A model generated the notes under the pieces. The model made no database searches. It saw only the letters and a program-made list of their open reading frames with translations, and was not told where the DNA came from. From NCBI GenBank assembly GCA_902802825.1, contig CADCNV010000012.1, forward strand, positions 1-37,461: a stretch of DNA of 37,461 bases, read 5' to 3'. The DNA is from an uncultured bacterium (GTDB taxonomy: Bacteria; Cyanobacteriota; Vampirovibrionia; Gastranaerophilales; Gastranaerophilaceae). A program made the translations under genes and the position numbers. Positions 1 to 7,775 of the stretch are shown here, piece by piece; within the stretch, counting starts at the first letter, position 1; each line of letters starts with the position of its first letter.

Positions 1-1
1 A

Positions 2-310
2 ATGGGAGATTTAGAAGATGCGGTTGAATACAAACCAAATCGTTTGGAAGGGCAAGTCAATATGGATATTGATTTTAAAGATATTGATACAAACAGAATC
101 TTTACAAATGAAGAAATAGGGCAAATGTCATCTGATGAATTTGCCCGTTTAGAAAATTTTATAAATCAACAATTGGCAGCAGGCAAAGTTATGCCTGAGG
201 CACAAGCAAAACAACAAATGCAGGCAGGGAATTTAATTTATGTAAATTCATATACCCGTTCTGACGGAACACAAGTAAAGGGTTATTATAGGAGTAGACC
301 AAGATTTTAG
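2..310 (+). CDS. Unknown small protein, possibly 5'-truncated by the window edge
   Basis: The frame is open from an ATG at base 2 for 102 codons and ends in TAG. Because it begins at the window edge, the true start may lie upstream. The protein is acidic in its first half, then carries a Gln/Ala-rich helix-like stretch (about residues 57-76). It ends in a polar tail, NSYTRSDGTQVKGYYRSRPRF-like, rich in Arg, Tyr and Gly. I recognise no enzymatic motif, signal peptide or membrane segment in the visible part. A strong palindromic terminator follows directly after the stop. Function unknown; the Tyr/Arg-rich tail may be a recurring C-terminal module in this lineage, but that is only an impression. 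Confidence 0.6.
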   Translation: MGDLEDAVEYKPNRLEGQVNMDIDFKDIDTNRIFTNEEIGQMSSDEFARLENFINQQLAAGKVMPEAQAKQQMQAGNLIYVNSYTRSDGTQVKGYYRSRPRF

Positions 311-347
311 AAAAAATACCCTTTTAAAAGGGTATTTTTTCTTTTTT
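311..347. terminator. Bidirectional intrinsic terminator
   Basis: Positions 311-325 and 326-340 form a perfect 30-base palindrome: six A, a GC-containing core (taccc/gggta), then six T, with more T to 347. The U-tract is present in both directions. It therefore fits termination of the unknown + strand gene ending at 310 and of the - strand aminotransferase ending at 378. Confidence 0.85.
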
Positions 348-377
348 TAACATATTTACTTTTGTATATTTGATTTG

Positions 378-1502
378 TTATACACCAACAGTTGATTTTG
401 ATTTTTCAATGCAGGAAATCAATGTTGACGCAACTGTTTCCTGTTCTTCTCTTGTAAGTTCAGGGAACATTGGAAGAGAAATTACACATTCTGTGTTTGC
501 TTCAGTTACAGGCAATGAGCCCTTACCCATTCCGAGCCAAGCATTAACTTTCTGGAAATGTAGTGGAATCGGATAATAAAGCATTGCGCCAATACCTGCT
601 TCGCCAAGCATTTTGTGAACTTCATCTCTGTTAGGAATTTTAACTGTGTATTGATGGTAAACACAATATGTATCGTCAAGTTCTTTTGGAGTCTGAACAT
701 CTGCACATTTTGAGAATAATTGATTATAGTATGCGGCGTGTTCTCTTCTTGCGGTATTCCATTCATCAATATGTTTTGCTTTTACTCTTAAAATAGCCGC
801 CTGAATTTCGTCTAATCTTGAGTTTACACCCAATTCATCGTTGTGATAACGAACCATAGAACCGTGGTTTCTCAATGCAATCAAATGATCTCTCAATTCT
901 TCAGAATTTACTGTACAAAGTCCGCCATCACCCATTGTTCCGAGGTTTTTAGTCGGATAGAAACTGTAACATCCGATATCGCCGAAAGTACCGACCATTT
1001 TGCCTTTGTATAATGAACCGATTGCCTGACAGCAATCTTCAATAACTCTCAGATTATGTCTGTGAGCAATGTCCATAATTGCATCCATATCGCATGGCTG
1101 ACCGTATAAATGAACAGGTATAATTGCCTTTGTATTAGGAGTAATAGCTGCTTCAATAGCTTTCGGGTCAATATTGAATGTATCAGGGTTAATATCAACA
1201 AACACAGGTTTTGCTCCAACCATGCCGATTGCTTCTGCGGTTGCAACAAATGTAAATGCTGTTGTAATAACTTCATCTCCAGCACCGATATTTAAAGCAC
1301 GCAATGCAATATGTAAAGCGTCAGTTCCTGAGTTTAATGCAACTGTATATTTGCAGCCGATATATGAAGCAAGTTCACTTTCCAGCGCTTTAACATTTGG
1401 CCCTAAAATATAGCATCCGCTTCTCATAACTTCGCAAACTGCTTTTTCGGCCTCAGCACCGATTTGTGCGTACTGACGTTTTGAATCAAAAATAGGTATC
1501 AT
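378..1502 (-). CDS. DegT/DnrJ/EryC1/StrS-family PLP-dependent sugar aminotransferase
   Basis: This 374-residue protein has the full length of the DegT/DnrJ/EryC1/StrS family. These enzymes transfer an amino group from glutamate to a keto group on a nucleotide-linked sugar, for cell-surface polysaccharide or glycan synthesis in the cytoplasm. Visible features are the SGTDALHIAL segment near residue 58, ED(CCQAIGS) near 155, which provides the Asp that contacts the PLP ring nitrogen, and the Schiff-base lysine K185 in FYPTKNLG followed by GDGG. The start is an ATG with AAGGAG seven bases upstream. No glycosyltransferases lie beside it, so the sugar substrate cannot be named. It could equally be a WecE-, WbpE- or PseC-like enzyme. 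Confidence 0.93.
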   Translation of the reverse strand: MIPIFDSKRQYAQIGAEAEKAVCEVMRSGCYILGPNVKALESELASYIGCKYTVALNSGTDALHIALRALNIGAGDEVITTAFTFVATAEAIGMVGAKPVFVDINPDTFNIDPKAIEAAITPNTKAIIPVHLYGQPCDMDAIMDIAHRHNLRVIEDCCQAIGSLYKGKMVGTFGDIGCYSFYPTKNLGTMGDGGLCTVNSEELRDHLIALRNHGSMVRYHNDELGVNSRLDEIQAAILRVKAKHIDEWNTARREHAAYYNQLFSKCADVQTPKELDDTYCVYHQYTVKIPNRDEVHKMLGEAGIGAMLYYPIPLHFQKVNAWLGMGKGSLPVTEANTECVISLPMFPELTREEQETVASTLISCIEKSKSTVGV

Positions 1503-1596
1503 AGTTCTGTCTCCTTTATAATTTACACCTGTCGATAAAACTATTATACCACGCTTTTTAGCGTCTTAATATAAATTTTATATTTAATATACTTTT

Positions 1597-2037
1597 ACAT
1601 AAAACATATTATAAGTATATTATGTTCATTTCTTTTCTTTTGTTTGCGGAGCAAAAGAAAAGAAATGAACCAAAGAAAAGAAAACTTCGCAGATTACAAT
1701 ATCGCCTGCGGCGACATAAGACTGCTTACGCAGTAATATATGGTTTTGCCTTTTAGGCAAAAATCTCCTAGCGCTGCTAAAACTACGCAGCGCACTTGGA
1801 AAGTTTTTATCAAAGGCGCCGTTATTTAGGCCTCTGATTGATTTTTGTCCGTTAGGACAAAAACGTACGCACACCCTCGACTAATATCTTGAGAGCGTGG
1901 CGATGCCGACAGGCATTGCTGTGATTAAGCGTGTTTTTCTTTTCGGTTCACTTTTCTTTTTGCGTCGCAATCAAAAAGAAAAGTGAACAAGTAGAAAGTT
2001 TTAATCTCTCAACTAGTGATTATAATATGTTTTATGT
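1597..2037. mobile_element. MITE-like element: terminal inverted repeats plus serial hairpins
   Basis: This non-coding stretch of 441 bases lies between two - strand genes. Its ends, 1597-1614 and 2020-2037, are perfect 18-base inverted repeats (acataaaacatattataa and its complement). Just inside are two long stem-loops with identical 9-base loops: 1624-1642/1652-1670 (19 bp) and 1946-1962/1972-1988 (17 bp). Between them are at least six smaller hairpins: 1702-1714, 1721-1734, 1744-1762 (8 bp), 1771-1793 (7 bp), 1842-1863 (9 bp) and 1903-1916. The interior is visibly more GC-rich than its flanks. An 82-codon open frame runs through it on the - strand but reads across the hairpins and has no ribosome site. 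No clear target-site duplication is visible. I infer a non-autonomous transposable element or a structured repeat family. Confidence 0.6.
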
Positions 2038-2041
2038 GTAT

Positions 2042-3280
2042 TTATTTTACTGCCTGAATTAAAGCATTAATAACATCTTCATCCCATTTTTTGCCGGATT
2101 CTTCTTTCATTATTGAAAGTGCTTTTTCGCTATCCATTGCCTTGCGGTATGGTCTGTCTGATGTCATTGCACAATATGCGTCTGATACTGCAATAATCCT
2201 CGAACCCAACGGGATTGATTGCCCTTTTAAACCCTCAGGAGTTCCGCTGCCGTCTACTCGTTCGGTTTGATACGTAATATACGGAACAACTTCTGATAAG
2301 AAGTTAATATTCATCAGCAGGTTAACCCCGATATTTGTGTGATTTTTAATCTTATTCAGTTCGTCAGATGATAATTTGCCGTTTGTTGCAAAAAGTTTTT
2401 CAGGCAATGTGATTTTACCTATATTTTGCAGTAAGGCCGCATAATATATCAAATCTGTTGTTTTTTCATTCAAACCTAATTTTGAGCAGATATTTCTTGA
2501 TAATTTTGCGCTGTTGCGTGAATGTGCGACAGTATATTGCCCTTTTCTGTCAACAGCTGTTGCAAGTGACTCAACAAAACTCTGCTGATAATCGCACAAA
2601 TCACCGATTAATGCTGTCAAATCACCTCTCAATTTTTTCAAATCAAACTCTGATGAGTTATCGTTATCTATTTCATTGTGAGTATCTTCAATAACTTTTT
2701 GAAGTGTAATTGTTGTACCCAAAAGGTTTGCAATACTCAAAACAACATCAAGAAAATCATCATCAAGTTTTTTTGAAATTTTTATTTCAATAGCCCCGAT
2801 TGGTGTTATTGAATTTCTTATAGGTATGCAAATATATTCATCTTTTTCAATTGCTTCATTGTGAATAAGTTCTTCGGAATTAAATCTGAAATCTGCATTA
2901 TCACTTCCTGAATTCCCGGTAAGGATATACTTGTTGTCTTTTTCAAAGAATATTCTGCATCCTTCAACTTCAAGCATCTGTACAATAGATTTTGCAATGG
3001 ATGTGTAAATCGCAATTTCTTCTTTATTGTCAAAATCAAGTACACAAAGAGTGTTTTTTGATGAATATAAATCTATTAATTCCTTTAACTGGTTAATAAG
3101 CCGTTCTTTTTTATTTGATTTTACGCTGATTTTTTTTGCAAGATCCTCAGATATTAAGCTTTCACTTAAAAAATCGCCTAAGTTCAAAGCAAACATTTCT
3201 TCAATAGGGTCCGCATCTATCATAAAATCAGATTGACCGAATATTGAAACTCCTGACTGCTTTTTCTCTTCTTTACTCAT
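2042..3280 (-). CDS. Degenerate HD-GYP domain protein (probably no phosphodiesterase activity)
   Basis: 412 residues. The N-terminal half (about 60-200) looks GAF-like. Residues 235-405 match the HD-GYP domain, which normally hydrolyses cyclic di-GMP. The fold signature is clear: HSRNSAKLSRNICSKLGL, AALLQNIGKI, KNHTNIG, RVDGSG, and SDAYCAMTSDRPYRK at about 366-380. Key residues are altered. The metal-binding HD dyad (usually LLHDIGK) is Gln285-Asn286, the HHER-type segment reads YQTER at 337-341, and GYP reads GTP at 346-348. It is therefore likely a binding or signalling scaffold rather than an active phosphodiesterase. The start ATG has AGAGGA upstream. The MITE-like element begins four bases past its stop codon. 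Confidence 0.85.
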   Translation of the reverse strand: MSKEEKKQSGVSIFGQSDFMIDADPIEEMFALNLGDFLSESLISEDLAKKISVKSNKKERLINQLKELIDLYSSKNTLCVLDFDNKEEIAIYTSIAKSIVQMLEVEGCRIFFEKDNKYILTGNSGSDNADFRFNSEELIHNEAIEKDEYICIPIRNSITPIGAIEIKISKKLDDDFLDVVLSIANLLGTTITLQKVIEDTHNEIDNDNSSEFDLKKLRGDLTALIGDLCDYQQSFVESLATAVDRKGQYTVAHSRNSAKLSRNICSKLGLNEKTTDLIYYAALLQNIGKITLPEKLFATNGKLSSDELNKIKNHTNIGVNLLMNINFLSEVVPYITYQTERVDGSGTPEGLKGQSIPLGSRIIAVSDAYCAMTSDRPYRKAMDSEKALSIMKEESGKKWDEDVINALIQAVK

Positions 3281-3295
3281 AATATTTCCTCTTTG

Positions 3296-3317
3296 TGCCG
3301 GATTTGTTATTCCGGCA
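3296..3317 (-). promoter_or_regulatory. Hairpin in the 5' UTR of the HD-GYP gene
   Basis: TGCCGGA (3296-3302) and TCCGGCA (3311-3317) form a 7-bp stem with an 8-base loop. It lies immediately upstream of the AGAGGA ribosome site of the - strand HD-GYP gene. It could be an operator or an mRNA structure; the sequence alone does not decide. Confidence 0.4.
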
Positions 3318-3383
3318 TTGTCATGAACCTTCTGTGTATATTTACGGCAATAAAATATAAAAACTTTAATATTTTATAAAAAA

Positions 3384-3399
3384 TCCTCCATTTGGAGGA
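3384..3399. promoter_or_regulatory. Palindrome in the divergent HD-GYP/glgC intergenic region
   Basis: TCCTCCA/TGGAGGA with a two-base centre sits midway in the 213-base region between two divergent genes. It is followed by AT-rich promoter-like sequence toward glgC. The position suits a regulator-binding site for one or both genes. It is not followed by a T-run on the + strand, so a terminator is less likely. Confidence 0.35.
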
Positions 3400-3493
3400 G
3401 AAGCTTTTATAAAATTAAAATTAATTATTTTGTATTAATGACGTTTTTTAAAATTTGTTATACAATGAAATCGTATTTTAATGAGGGTTATAT

Positions 3494-4729
3494 ATGAGTA
3501 TTGACAATGCATTGGTTATGATTTTGGCAGGCGGAGAAGGCAAAAGACTTTATCCTTTGACTAAAGACAGAGCAAAACCTGCTGTTCCGTTTGGCGGGAG
3601 ATACAGAATTATTGATTTTGTGCTCAATAACTTTATTAATTCCGGCTTTTTTAAAATAAAAGTTTTGACTCAGTACAAATCAGATTCCCTCAATAAGCAT
3701 ATCACAAGGGGTTGGACATTATCCCCGTTTTTAAATCAATATGTAGATCTTGCTCCTGCTCAGATGAGAACTGGTAATGACTGGTATAAAGGTACCGCGG
3801 ATGCAATTTATCAAAATATTTTTCATATAACTGATGAAGATCCCCGCTATGTTTGTATATTTGGGGGAGATCATATATATAAAATGCATGTTGATCAAAT
3901 GCTCGATTTCCATAAAGAAAACAATGCGGATTTATCAATTTCGGGTATTCCGATTCCGATAGAGGAAGCTTCCGAGTTTGGGATTATGGAAGTCGATGAG
4001 AATTGGCGTTTAATAAATTTTGTTGAAAAACCAAATTACAGACCAAAATCTATTCCCGGAAATCCGAATATGTGTCTTGCATCTATGGGAAATTATATTT
4101 TCGATAAAGAAATTTTGCTTGATGCATTAAACAGAGATGCTCAAAAACAGGATTCGTCTCATGATTTTGGTAAAAATGTAATACCGATGTTATTGTCAGA
4201 AGGCAAAAATATTTATGTATACAATTTTGCTCAAAATTCATTTCCCGGAATGACAAAAGCAGAACAGGGTTATTGGAAGGATGTAGGAAGTATTGATGCA
4301 TATTGGCAGGCAAATATGGATCTATTGTCTTATAATCCGGAGTTGAATTTATATTCAAAAGAGTGGCCTTTGAGAACCTTTAATTATAACTACCCGCCTG
4401 CAAAATTTGTTTGGGAAGAGGGCGACAGAGTCGGTATGGCAACTAATTCTATGGTATCGGAAGGATGCATAATTTCCGGCGGCGGACTTTCTCACTGCGT
4501 ATTATCGCCGAAAGTAAGAATTAACAGTTATTCAAGTGTAGTAGACAGTATTTTGATGGAAAATGTTGAAGTCGGCAGATATTCACAAATTAAAAAGGCA
4601 ATTATTGATAAAAATGTTATTATTCCGCCGCATACAAAGATTGGTTTTAATAAAGAAGAAGATTTAAAACGTGGTTTCCATGTATCTGAAGGCGGAGTTA
4701 CTGTTGTGCCAAAAGGTGCAATTTTATAA
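3494..4729 (+). CDS. glgC: Glucose-1-phosphate adenylyltransferase (ADP-glucose pyrophosphorylase)
   Basis: 411 residues, full length for bacterial GlgC. It converts ATP and glucose-1-phosphate to ADP-glucose and pyrophosphate, the committed step of glycogen synthesis in the cytoplasm. The N-terminal nucleotidyltransferase signature LAGGEGKRLYPLTKDRAKPA (about 11-30) is intact. It is followed by GGRYRIIDFVLNN, the WYKGTADAIYQN motif and FGGDHIYKM with the catalytic Asp. The C-terminal third (about 300-411) is a left-handed beta-helix with spaced hydrophobic repeats ending in VVPKGA. The start ATG has GAGGG ten bases upstream. No other glg genes are adjacent; the GH13-like protein at 26528 is the only other apparent alpha-glucan gene here. 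Confidence 0.97.
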   Translation: MSIDNALVMILAGGEGKRLYPLTKDRAKPAVPFGGRYRIIDFVLNNFINSGFFKIKVLTQYKSDSLNKHITRGWTLSPFLNQYVDLAPAQMRTGNDWYKGTADAIYQNIFHITDEDPRYVCIFGGDHIYKMHVDQMLDFHKENNADLSISGIPIPIEEASEFGIMEVDENWRLINFVEKPNYRPKSIPGNPNMCLASMGNYIFDKEILLDALNRDAQKQDSSHDFGKNVIPMLLSEGKNIYVYNFAQNSFPGMTKAEQGYWKDVGSIDAYWQANMDLLSYNPELNLYSKEWPLRTFNYNYPPAKFVWEEGDRVGMATNSMVSEGCIISGGGLSHCVLSPKVRINSYSSVVDSILMENVEVGRYSQIKKAIIDKNVIIPPHTKIGFNKEEDLKRGFHVSEGGVTVVPKGAIL

Positions 4730-4811
4730 TTGTAAAATTTTGTAAATCCTCAACAATAATCATGGCAATTATTAGCCCATAAAATTTTTTATATAGTGGG
4801 TGAATGTGTGT

Positions 4812-5417
4812 ATGTCTAACCTTAGTGTAAAACCTTTTTCAAGTTTTGCTCGGAGAACCGCAAAGTGGGTCTTCGACAGTTTGCCGTCCATGGAATCGGC
4901 ATTAATGAGCCAGCCGTTTATAGATTTGTACAACAAAAGAGTTGATGAAGAAACACGAAAAGTTTCTGCAGCAAGAACAACCGCTAAGATTATTGCAGGT
5001 ACGACTACAGGTTTTTTGGTCAGATATTATGCAATTAAAGCCGTAGAAAAATTCACACAGAACCCGATAAAAGCAGAGAAAGCGATAGAATCATTCTTTT
5101 TCCCGAAAGGTATTGCGCATACGACAATTAAAGGTTTACAACAACATAAATTTACAATAGGTACATTCTTATCCCTTGGGATTATGTTGTTTACAAATTT
5201 TGCGATAGATGCACCATTAACTAAATATCTGACAAATCATTTCGTAAAAAAAATAAACGAACATGAAAAAAATAAGCTTGATAAAGAAATTGCAAAACCC
5301 GTGTTATCTCCTAATGCAGAAAAAAATAATCTTGTTAATAATTCTATGACAAGTTCATACATCCCCCGTGTCAGTATTGAAAAATTCAAAAATGGAAGGG
5401 GGCTGAATAATGTCTAA
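4812..5417 (+). CDS. Unknown membrane protein A, paired with the next gene
   Basis: I chose the ATG at 4812 (MSNLSVKPF), giving 201 residues; GTG codons at 4800 and 4806 are alternatives and no clear ribosome site decides. The protein is basic with two hydrophobic stretches, around residues 60-75 (TTTGFLVRYYAIKAV) and 115-140 (FLSLGIMLFTNFAI). Charged, Lys-rich segments follow each. I recognise no family. The stop overlaps the start of the next gene by eight bases, so the two are probably translationally coupled and may form one complex. Both have similar length and a similar two-membrane-patch layout, suggesting related proteins. Confidence 0.7.
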   Translation: MSNLSVKPFSSFARRTAKWVFDSLPSMESALMSQPFIDLYNKRVDEETRKVSAARTTAKIIAGTTTGFLVRYYAIKAVEKFTQNPIKAEKAIESFFFPKGIAHTTIKGLQQHKFTIGTFLSLGIMLFTNFAIDAPLTKYLTNHFVKKINEHEKNKLDKEIAKPVLSPNAEKNNLVNNSMTSSYIPRVSIEKFKNGRGLNNV

Positions 5418-6051
5418 AGTAAATGCCGCCTTATCTATTTGGGATAAAATTTACGTAAAGTATCAGACCGATGCAGGCAAAATGCTGATTCATACAGGTA
5501 CAATTGGATGGATTATGTCTTCAATGGCACAAATTGCCGCAATTATGATGAATGACAAGGTTTCAAAGGAACAAAAAATGTTCCTTATTCCACAGGAATT
5601 TATGGATGCATGTGTGAATATTCTGTCATTTTACTTTGTAACCCGTTCATTTACCGGTATAGCAGATAAACTTGCAAAAACAGGGAAGTGGATTCCAAGT
5701 GATGTAAAAAATCATCTGATAAAAAATGGTTTTAAAGATTTAATAGGTAAATTTGATTTTAATATATTAAAAGATGTAAAGTTAAAAGGTGCCCCTCTGA
5801 GAAGTTTTGAACTCCATAAGAATGGCTTGGGGCTTATTGCTACTACAATCGGTTCTATTATTTCCTGCAATATAATCACTCCTATATTGAGAAATCGTTA
5901 TGCTGCCGAAAGGCAACAAACAAATATTGCAAGAATGAATAACCCGAGTCCTAGTATTCAAAATCCTAAAACTCCGGGGGACAGAGCAATGGCCGCTATT
6001 CATCATACTTATATGCAGGCATTTATGAACAGAGGTAATTTAAAAGTATAA
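5410..6051 (+). CDS. Unknown membrane protein B, overlapping protein A
   Basis: 213 residues, starting at an ATG inside the last codons of the previous gene with a strong GGAAGGGGG ribosome site. Hydrophobic patches lie near residues 27-45 (GTIGWIMSSMAQIAAIMM), 68-82 and 145-160 (GLIATTIGSIISCNIITP). Lys-rich amphipathic segments lie between them. No catalytic motif is visible. The C-terminal 35 residues are polar and Pro/Asn-rich, probably a flexible tail. The gene converges on the anti-sigma gene and overlaps its end by 12 bases. Its function is unknown, and its pairing with protein A is the only contextual clue. Confidence 0.72.
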   Translation: MSKVNAALSIWDKIYVKYQTDAGKMLIHTGTIGWIMSSMAQIAAIMMNDKVSKEQKMFLIPQEFMDACVNILSFYFVTRSFTGIADKLAKTGKWIPSDVKNHLIKNGFKDLIGKFDFNILKDVKLKGAPLRSFELHKNGLGLIATTIGSIISCNIITPILRNRYAAERQQTNIARMNNPSPSIQNPKTPGDRAMAAIHHTYMQAFMNRGNLKV

Positions 6052-6549
6052 ATATAAAAAACCACATACAATGGCAATACATAACAGCAAAAACATTATT
6101 ATAATATTGCGGAAATAAGTTGTAGTGTAATCATCAGGTTGATTTATCATTGCCAAAATATTCTTTGAATAATCTATTTTGGTGTCATTTTTTGTTTTTT
6201 CATAAGCCGAATGAATTAGTTTTTGAAATTTGTACATTGATTCCAGTTTTTGTCTTGCTGTCGGGTTGGAAATTGTCATTTTTTTAATTTTTACATTTTC
6301 TGATGTTTCAAGTTCATTATCTATATATGCAGACAAATTCCCGATTAGTATATTTTCATCATTGGCTTTTTTATTATAAAATGTATTGCCATATTGAGTT
6401 TTGTTATTAATTTTTTCAAATTTCCTTTTACACTCAGGACATGAGTTTACATGGTTTTCTATATATTTAATAAGGGATGGCGCGAGTTTTCCTTGTGCGT
6501 AATAGCTCATCAGAACTTCAATCTGTGAACAATTAAAATTTTTATCCAT
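6040..6549 (-). CDS. Putative zinc-finger anti-sigma factor, membrane-anchored
   Basis: 169 residues. The N-terminus has the ZAS-like pattern C7...H33-x3-C37-x2-C40 (HVNSCPEC), which in anti-sigma factors binds zinc and holds an ECF-type sigma factor. A second segment reads NLSAYIDNELE, the usual anti-sigma helix. Residues about 146-168 form one strongly hydrophobic membrane helix near the C-terminus. The protein should sit in the inner membrane with its zinc domain in the cytoplasm. The gene follows the sigma-factor gene by 11 bases, with its own AAGGAG site, as in a sigma/anti-sigma operon. Its partner gene is broken, so this regulator may be orphaned. Confidence 0.85.
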   Translation of the reverse strand: MDKNFNCSQIEVLMSYYAQGKLAPSLIKYIENHVNSCPECKRKFEKINNKTQYGNTFYNKKANDENILIGNLSAYIDNELETSENVKIKKMTISNPTARQKLESMYKFQKLIHSAYEKTKNDTKIDYSKNILAMINQPDDYTTTYFRNIIIMFLLLCIAIVCGFLYLYF

Positions 6550-6560
6550 ATAAATCTCCT

Positions 6561-7054
6561 TTATATTGTGTAATTTTTTAAATCCTGATGTAACTTCATT
6601 CTGGCGCGGGAAATTCTTGATTTTACTGTCCCAATGCTTGCATTGGTATTATTGGCAATTTCTTCGTAACTTAAACCCTGAAATTCTCTCAGTATTATTG
6701 CAACTCTGAAATGCTCGGGCAGTCCCCTTATTGCTTTTTTTACCTGTCGTTCACATTCTGCACTGATGCATTTTTCCATTGGTTTTATATGCTTATCCGG
6801 AATCTCAATACTTATATTCCCGCCGTCTGTCGGGCATGAATACTCAATGGGTATTGTTTCCGGTTTATTTTTATTTTTGCGTAAATAGTCATAATAAGTG
6901 TTTGTTACTATATGGTTTAACCAACCCTTAAAGCATTTTGCATTTCTGGAAATTCTTTTTCGTTTTTTTCTTCAAGCGCTCTTAAATCTTCCTGTTGCGA
7001 AAGTACAACAAGCTCATCTAAATTCATTTTTTTGTATAACAATTTTTCAGACAT
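6561..7054 (-). pseudogene. ECF-like sigma factor gene, frameshifted and internally deleted
   Basis: The - strand reading starts at the ATG at 7054 (MSEKLLYKKMNLDELVVLSQ...RALEE), the usual beginning of sigma region 2. It hits a stop after 44 codons. From about 6945 the frame two bases over continues with KCFKGWLNHIVTNTYYDYLR, matching region 2.4, and then runs unbroken to region 4 (LPEHFRVAIILREFQGLSYEEIA...IGTVKSRISRARMKL). Between RALEE and the WLNH segment about 40 residues expected for regions 2.1-2.3 (core binding and -10 recognition) are absent. The junction lies in an A-rich run near 6950-6975. A 72-residue region-4-only product could be made from the ATG at 6779, but its ribosome site is weak. 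I infer loss of function by deletion plus frameshift, not programmed frameshifting. Confidence 0.8.
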
Positions 7055-7140
7055 AATTACACTCAAAAAAATATTAAGCGATAACTTTGTCCGAATTATC
7101 AGTAAAATTGCTAATTATATGGGTAATTTTATTTTTATTA

Positions 7141-7602
7141 TTATAAAACTTTAGATTTTGATTCTTTTAAAAATTCTTCAAAAATCTCGACGCTGTCGCC
7201 TACAAGCTCAACGCATGGACGCTTTTTATAATAGCTTTGATTTCGTTCACTTGGAGTCGGCGTAGTTGAAGATTCAATCCCCTGCAGTAATTCTCTGCAA
7301 ATTATACTTCCGTTTTTATCTCTGAATCTTTTTGCAAGCTCCTGTATGCGCTTGTAATGTTCTCCTTTTTCAAGTGCTGAATCGCTTGCAGATGCAAATG
7401 CCAATCCAGCAGCCATAAACATACCGCTAACTGTTCCGCAAACTTCACGCATTCTCCCCATTCCGCCGCCAAATGAAGATGCAAGCTTCATCGCTGTTTC
7501 AAAATCCAAACCAAATTCTTCGCAAAAAACGCCTAAAACCGCTTGCGAACAGTTATAACCGGATTTAAATAATTCTTTTGCTTTTTCTGATTTTTCACTC
7601 AT
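7141..7602 (-). CDS. C_GCAxxG_C_C family redox-type protein
   Basis: 153 residues, typical length for this widespread small family of uncertain function. The hallmark Cys pattern is present: GYNCSQAVLGVFCEEFG near residues 15-31, GGGMGRMREVCGTVSG near 45-60, then CREL and RPCVEL further on. The conserved Cys residues suggest redox activity or metal or cluster binding. The central motif reads CGTVSG rather than the common CGAVTG, a mild variation. The start ATG has an upstream GGAG. The gene lies in the same direction as, and downstream of, tRNA-Leu, separated from it by a terminator. Confidence 0.88.
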   Translation of the reverse strand: MSEKSEKAKELFKSGYNCSQAVLGVFCEEFGLDFETAMKLASSFGGGMGRMREVCGTVSGMFMAAGLAFASASDSALEKGEHYKRIQELAKRFRDKNGSIICRELLQGIESSTTPTPSERNQSYYKKRPCVELVGDSVEIFEEFLKESKSKVL

Positions 7603-7622
7603 ACTAAACTCCTAAATTGAAA

Positions 7623-7646
7623 AAGACTCAACAAATGTTGAGTCTT
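7623..7646 (-). terminator. Intrinsic terminator downstream of tRNA-Leu
   Basis: AAGACTCAAC (7623-7632) and its complement (7637-7646) form a 10-bp stem with a 4-base loop. On the - strand the stem is followed by a T-rich stretch. It lies eight bases beyond the 3' end of tRNA-Leu. Confidence 0.8.
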
Positions 7647-7653
7647 GTAAAAA

Positions 7654-7740
7654 TGCTCCAGGCCAGACTTGAACTGGCACCGAGGTTGAGCCCCGATTGG
7701 ATTTTAAGTCCAACGCGTCTACCGATTCCGCCACTGGAGC
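7654..7740 (-). tRNA. tRNA-Leu (anticodon UAA)
   Basis: Read on the - strand, this is an 87-base class II tRNA. Acceptor GCTCCAG pairs with CTGGAGC. The D-arm reads GCGGAATCGGTAGACGC, the anticodon stem TTGGA/TCCAA carries loop CTTAAAA with anticodon TAA, and there is a long variable arm (CGGGGCTCAACCTCG). The T-arm is GCCAGTTCAAGTCTGGC. The discriminator base is A. CCA is not encoded, so the CCA-adding enzyme encoded at 9612-11045 would be required. Confidence 0.96.
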
Positions 7741-7775
7741 GCGGTTTTATACTATTTAGTTGTCAAATTTGCTTT

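Noticed and set aside
1626..1874. 82-codon - strand frame inside the hairpin-rich element
   Set aside because: It reads through several palindromes, has no ribosome site, and its composition mirrors the hairpins rather than a protein.
6561..7054. Programmed frameshift in the sigma-factor gene
   Set aside because: A frameshift alone would not restore the roughly 40 missing residues of regions 2.1-2.3; a deletion explains the data better.
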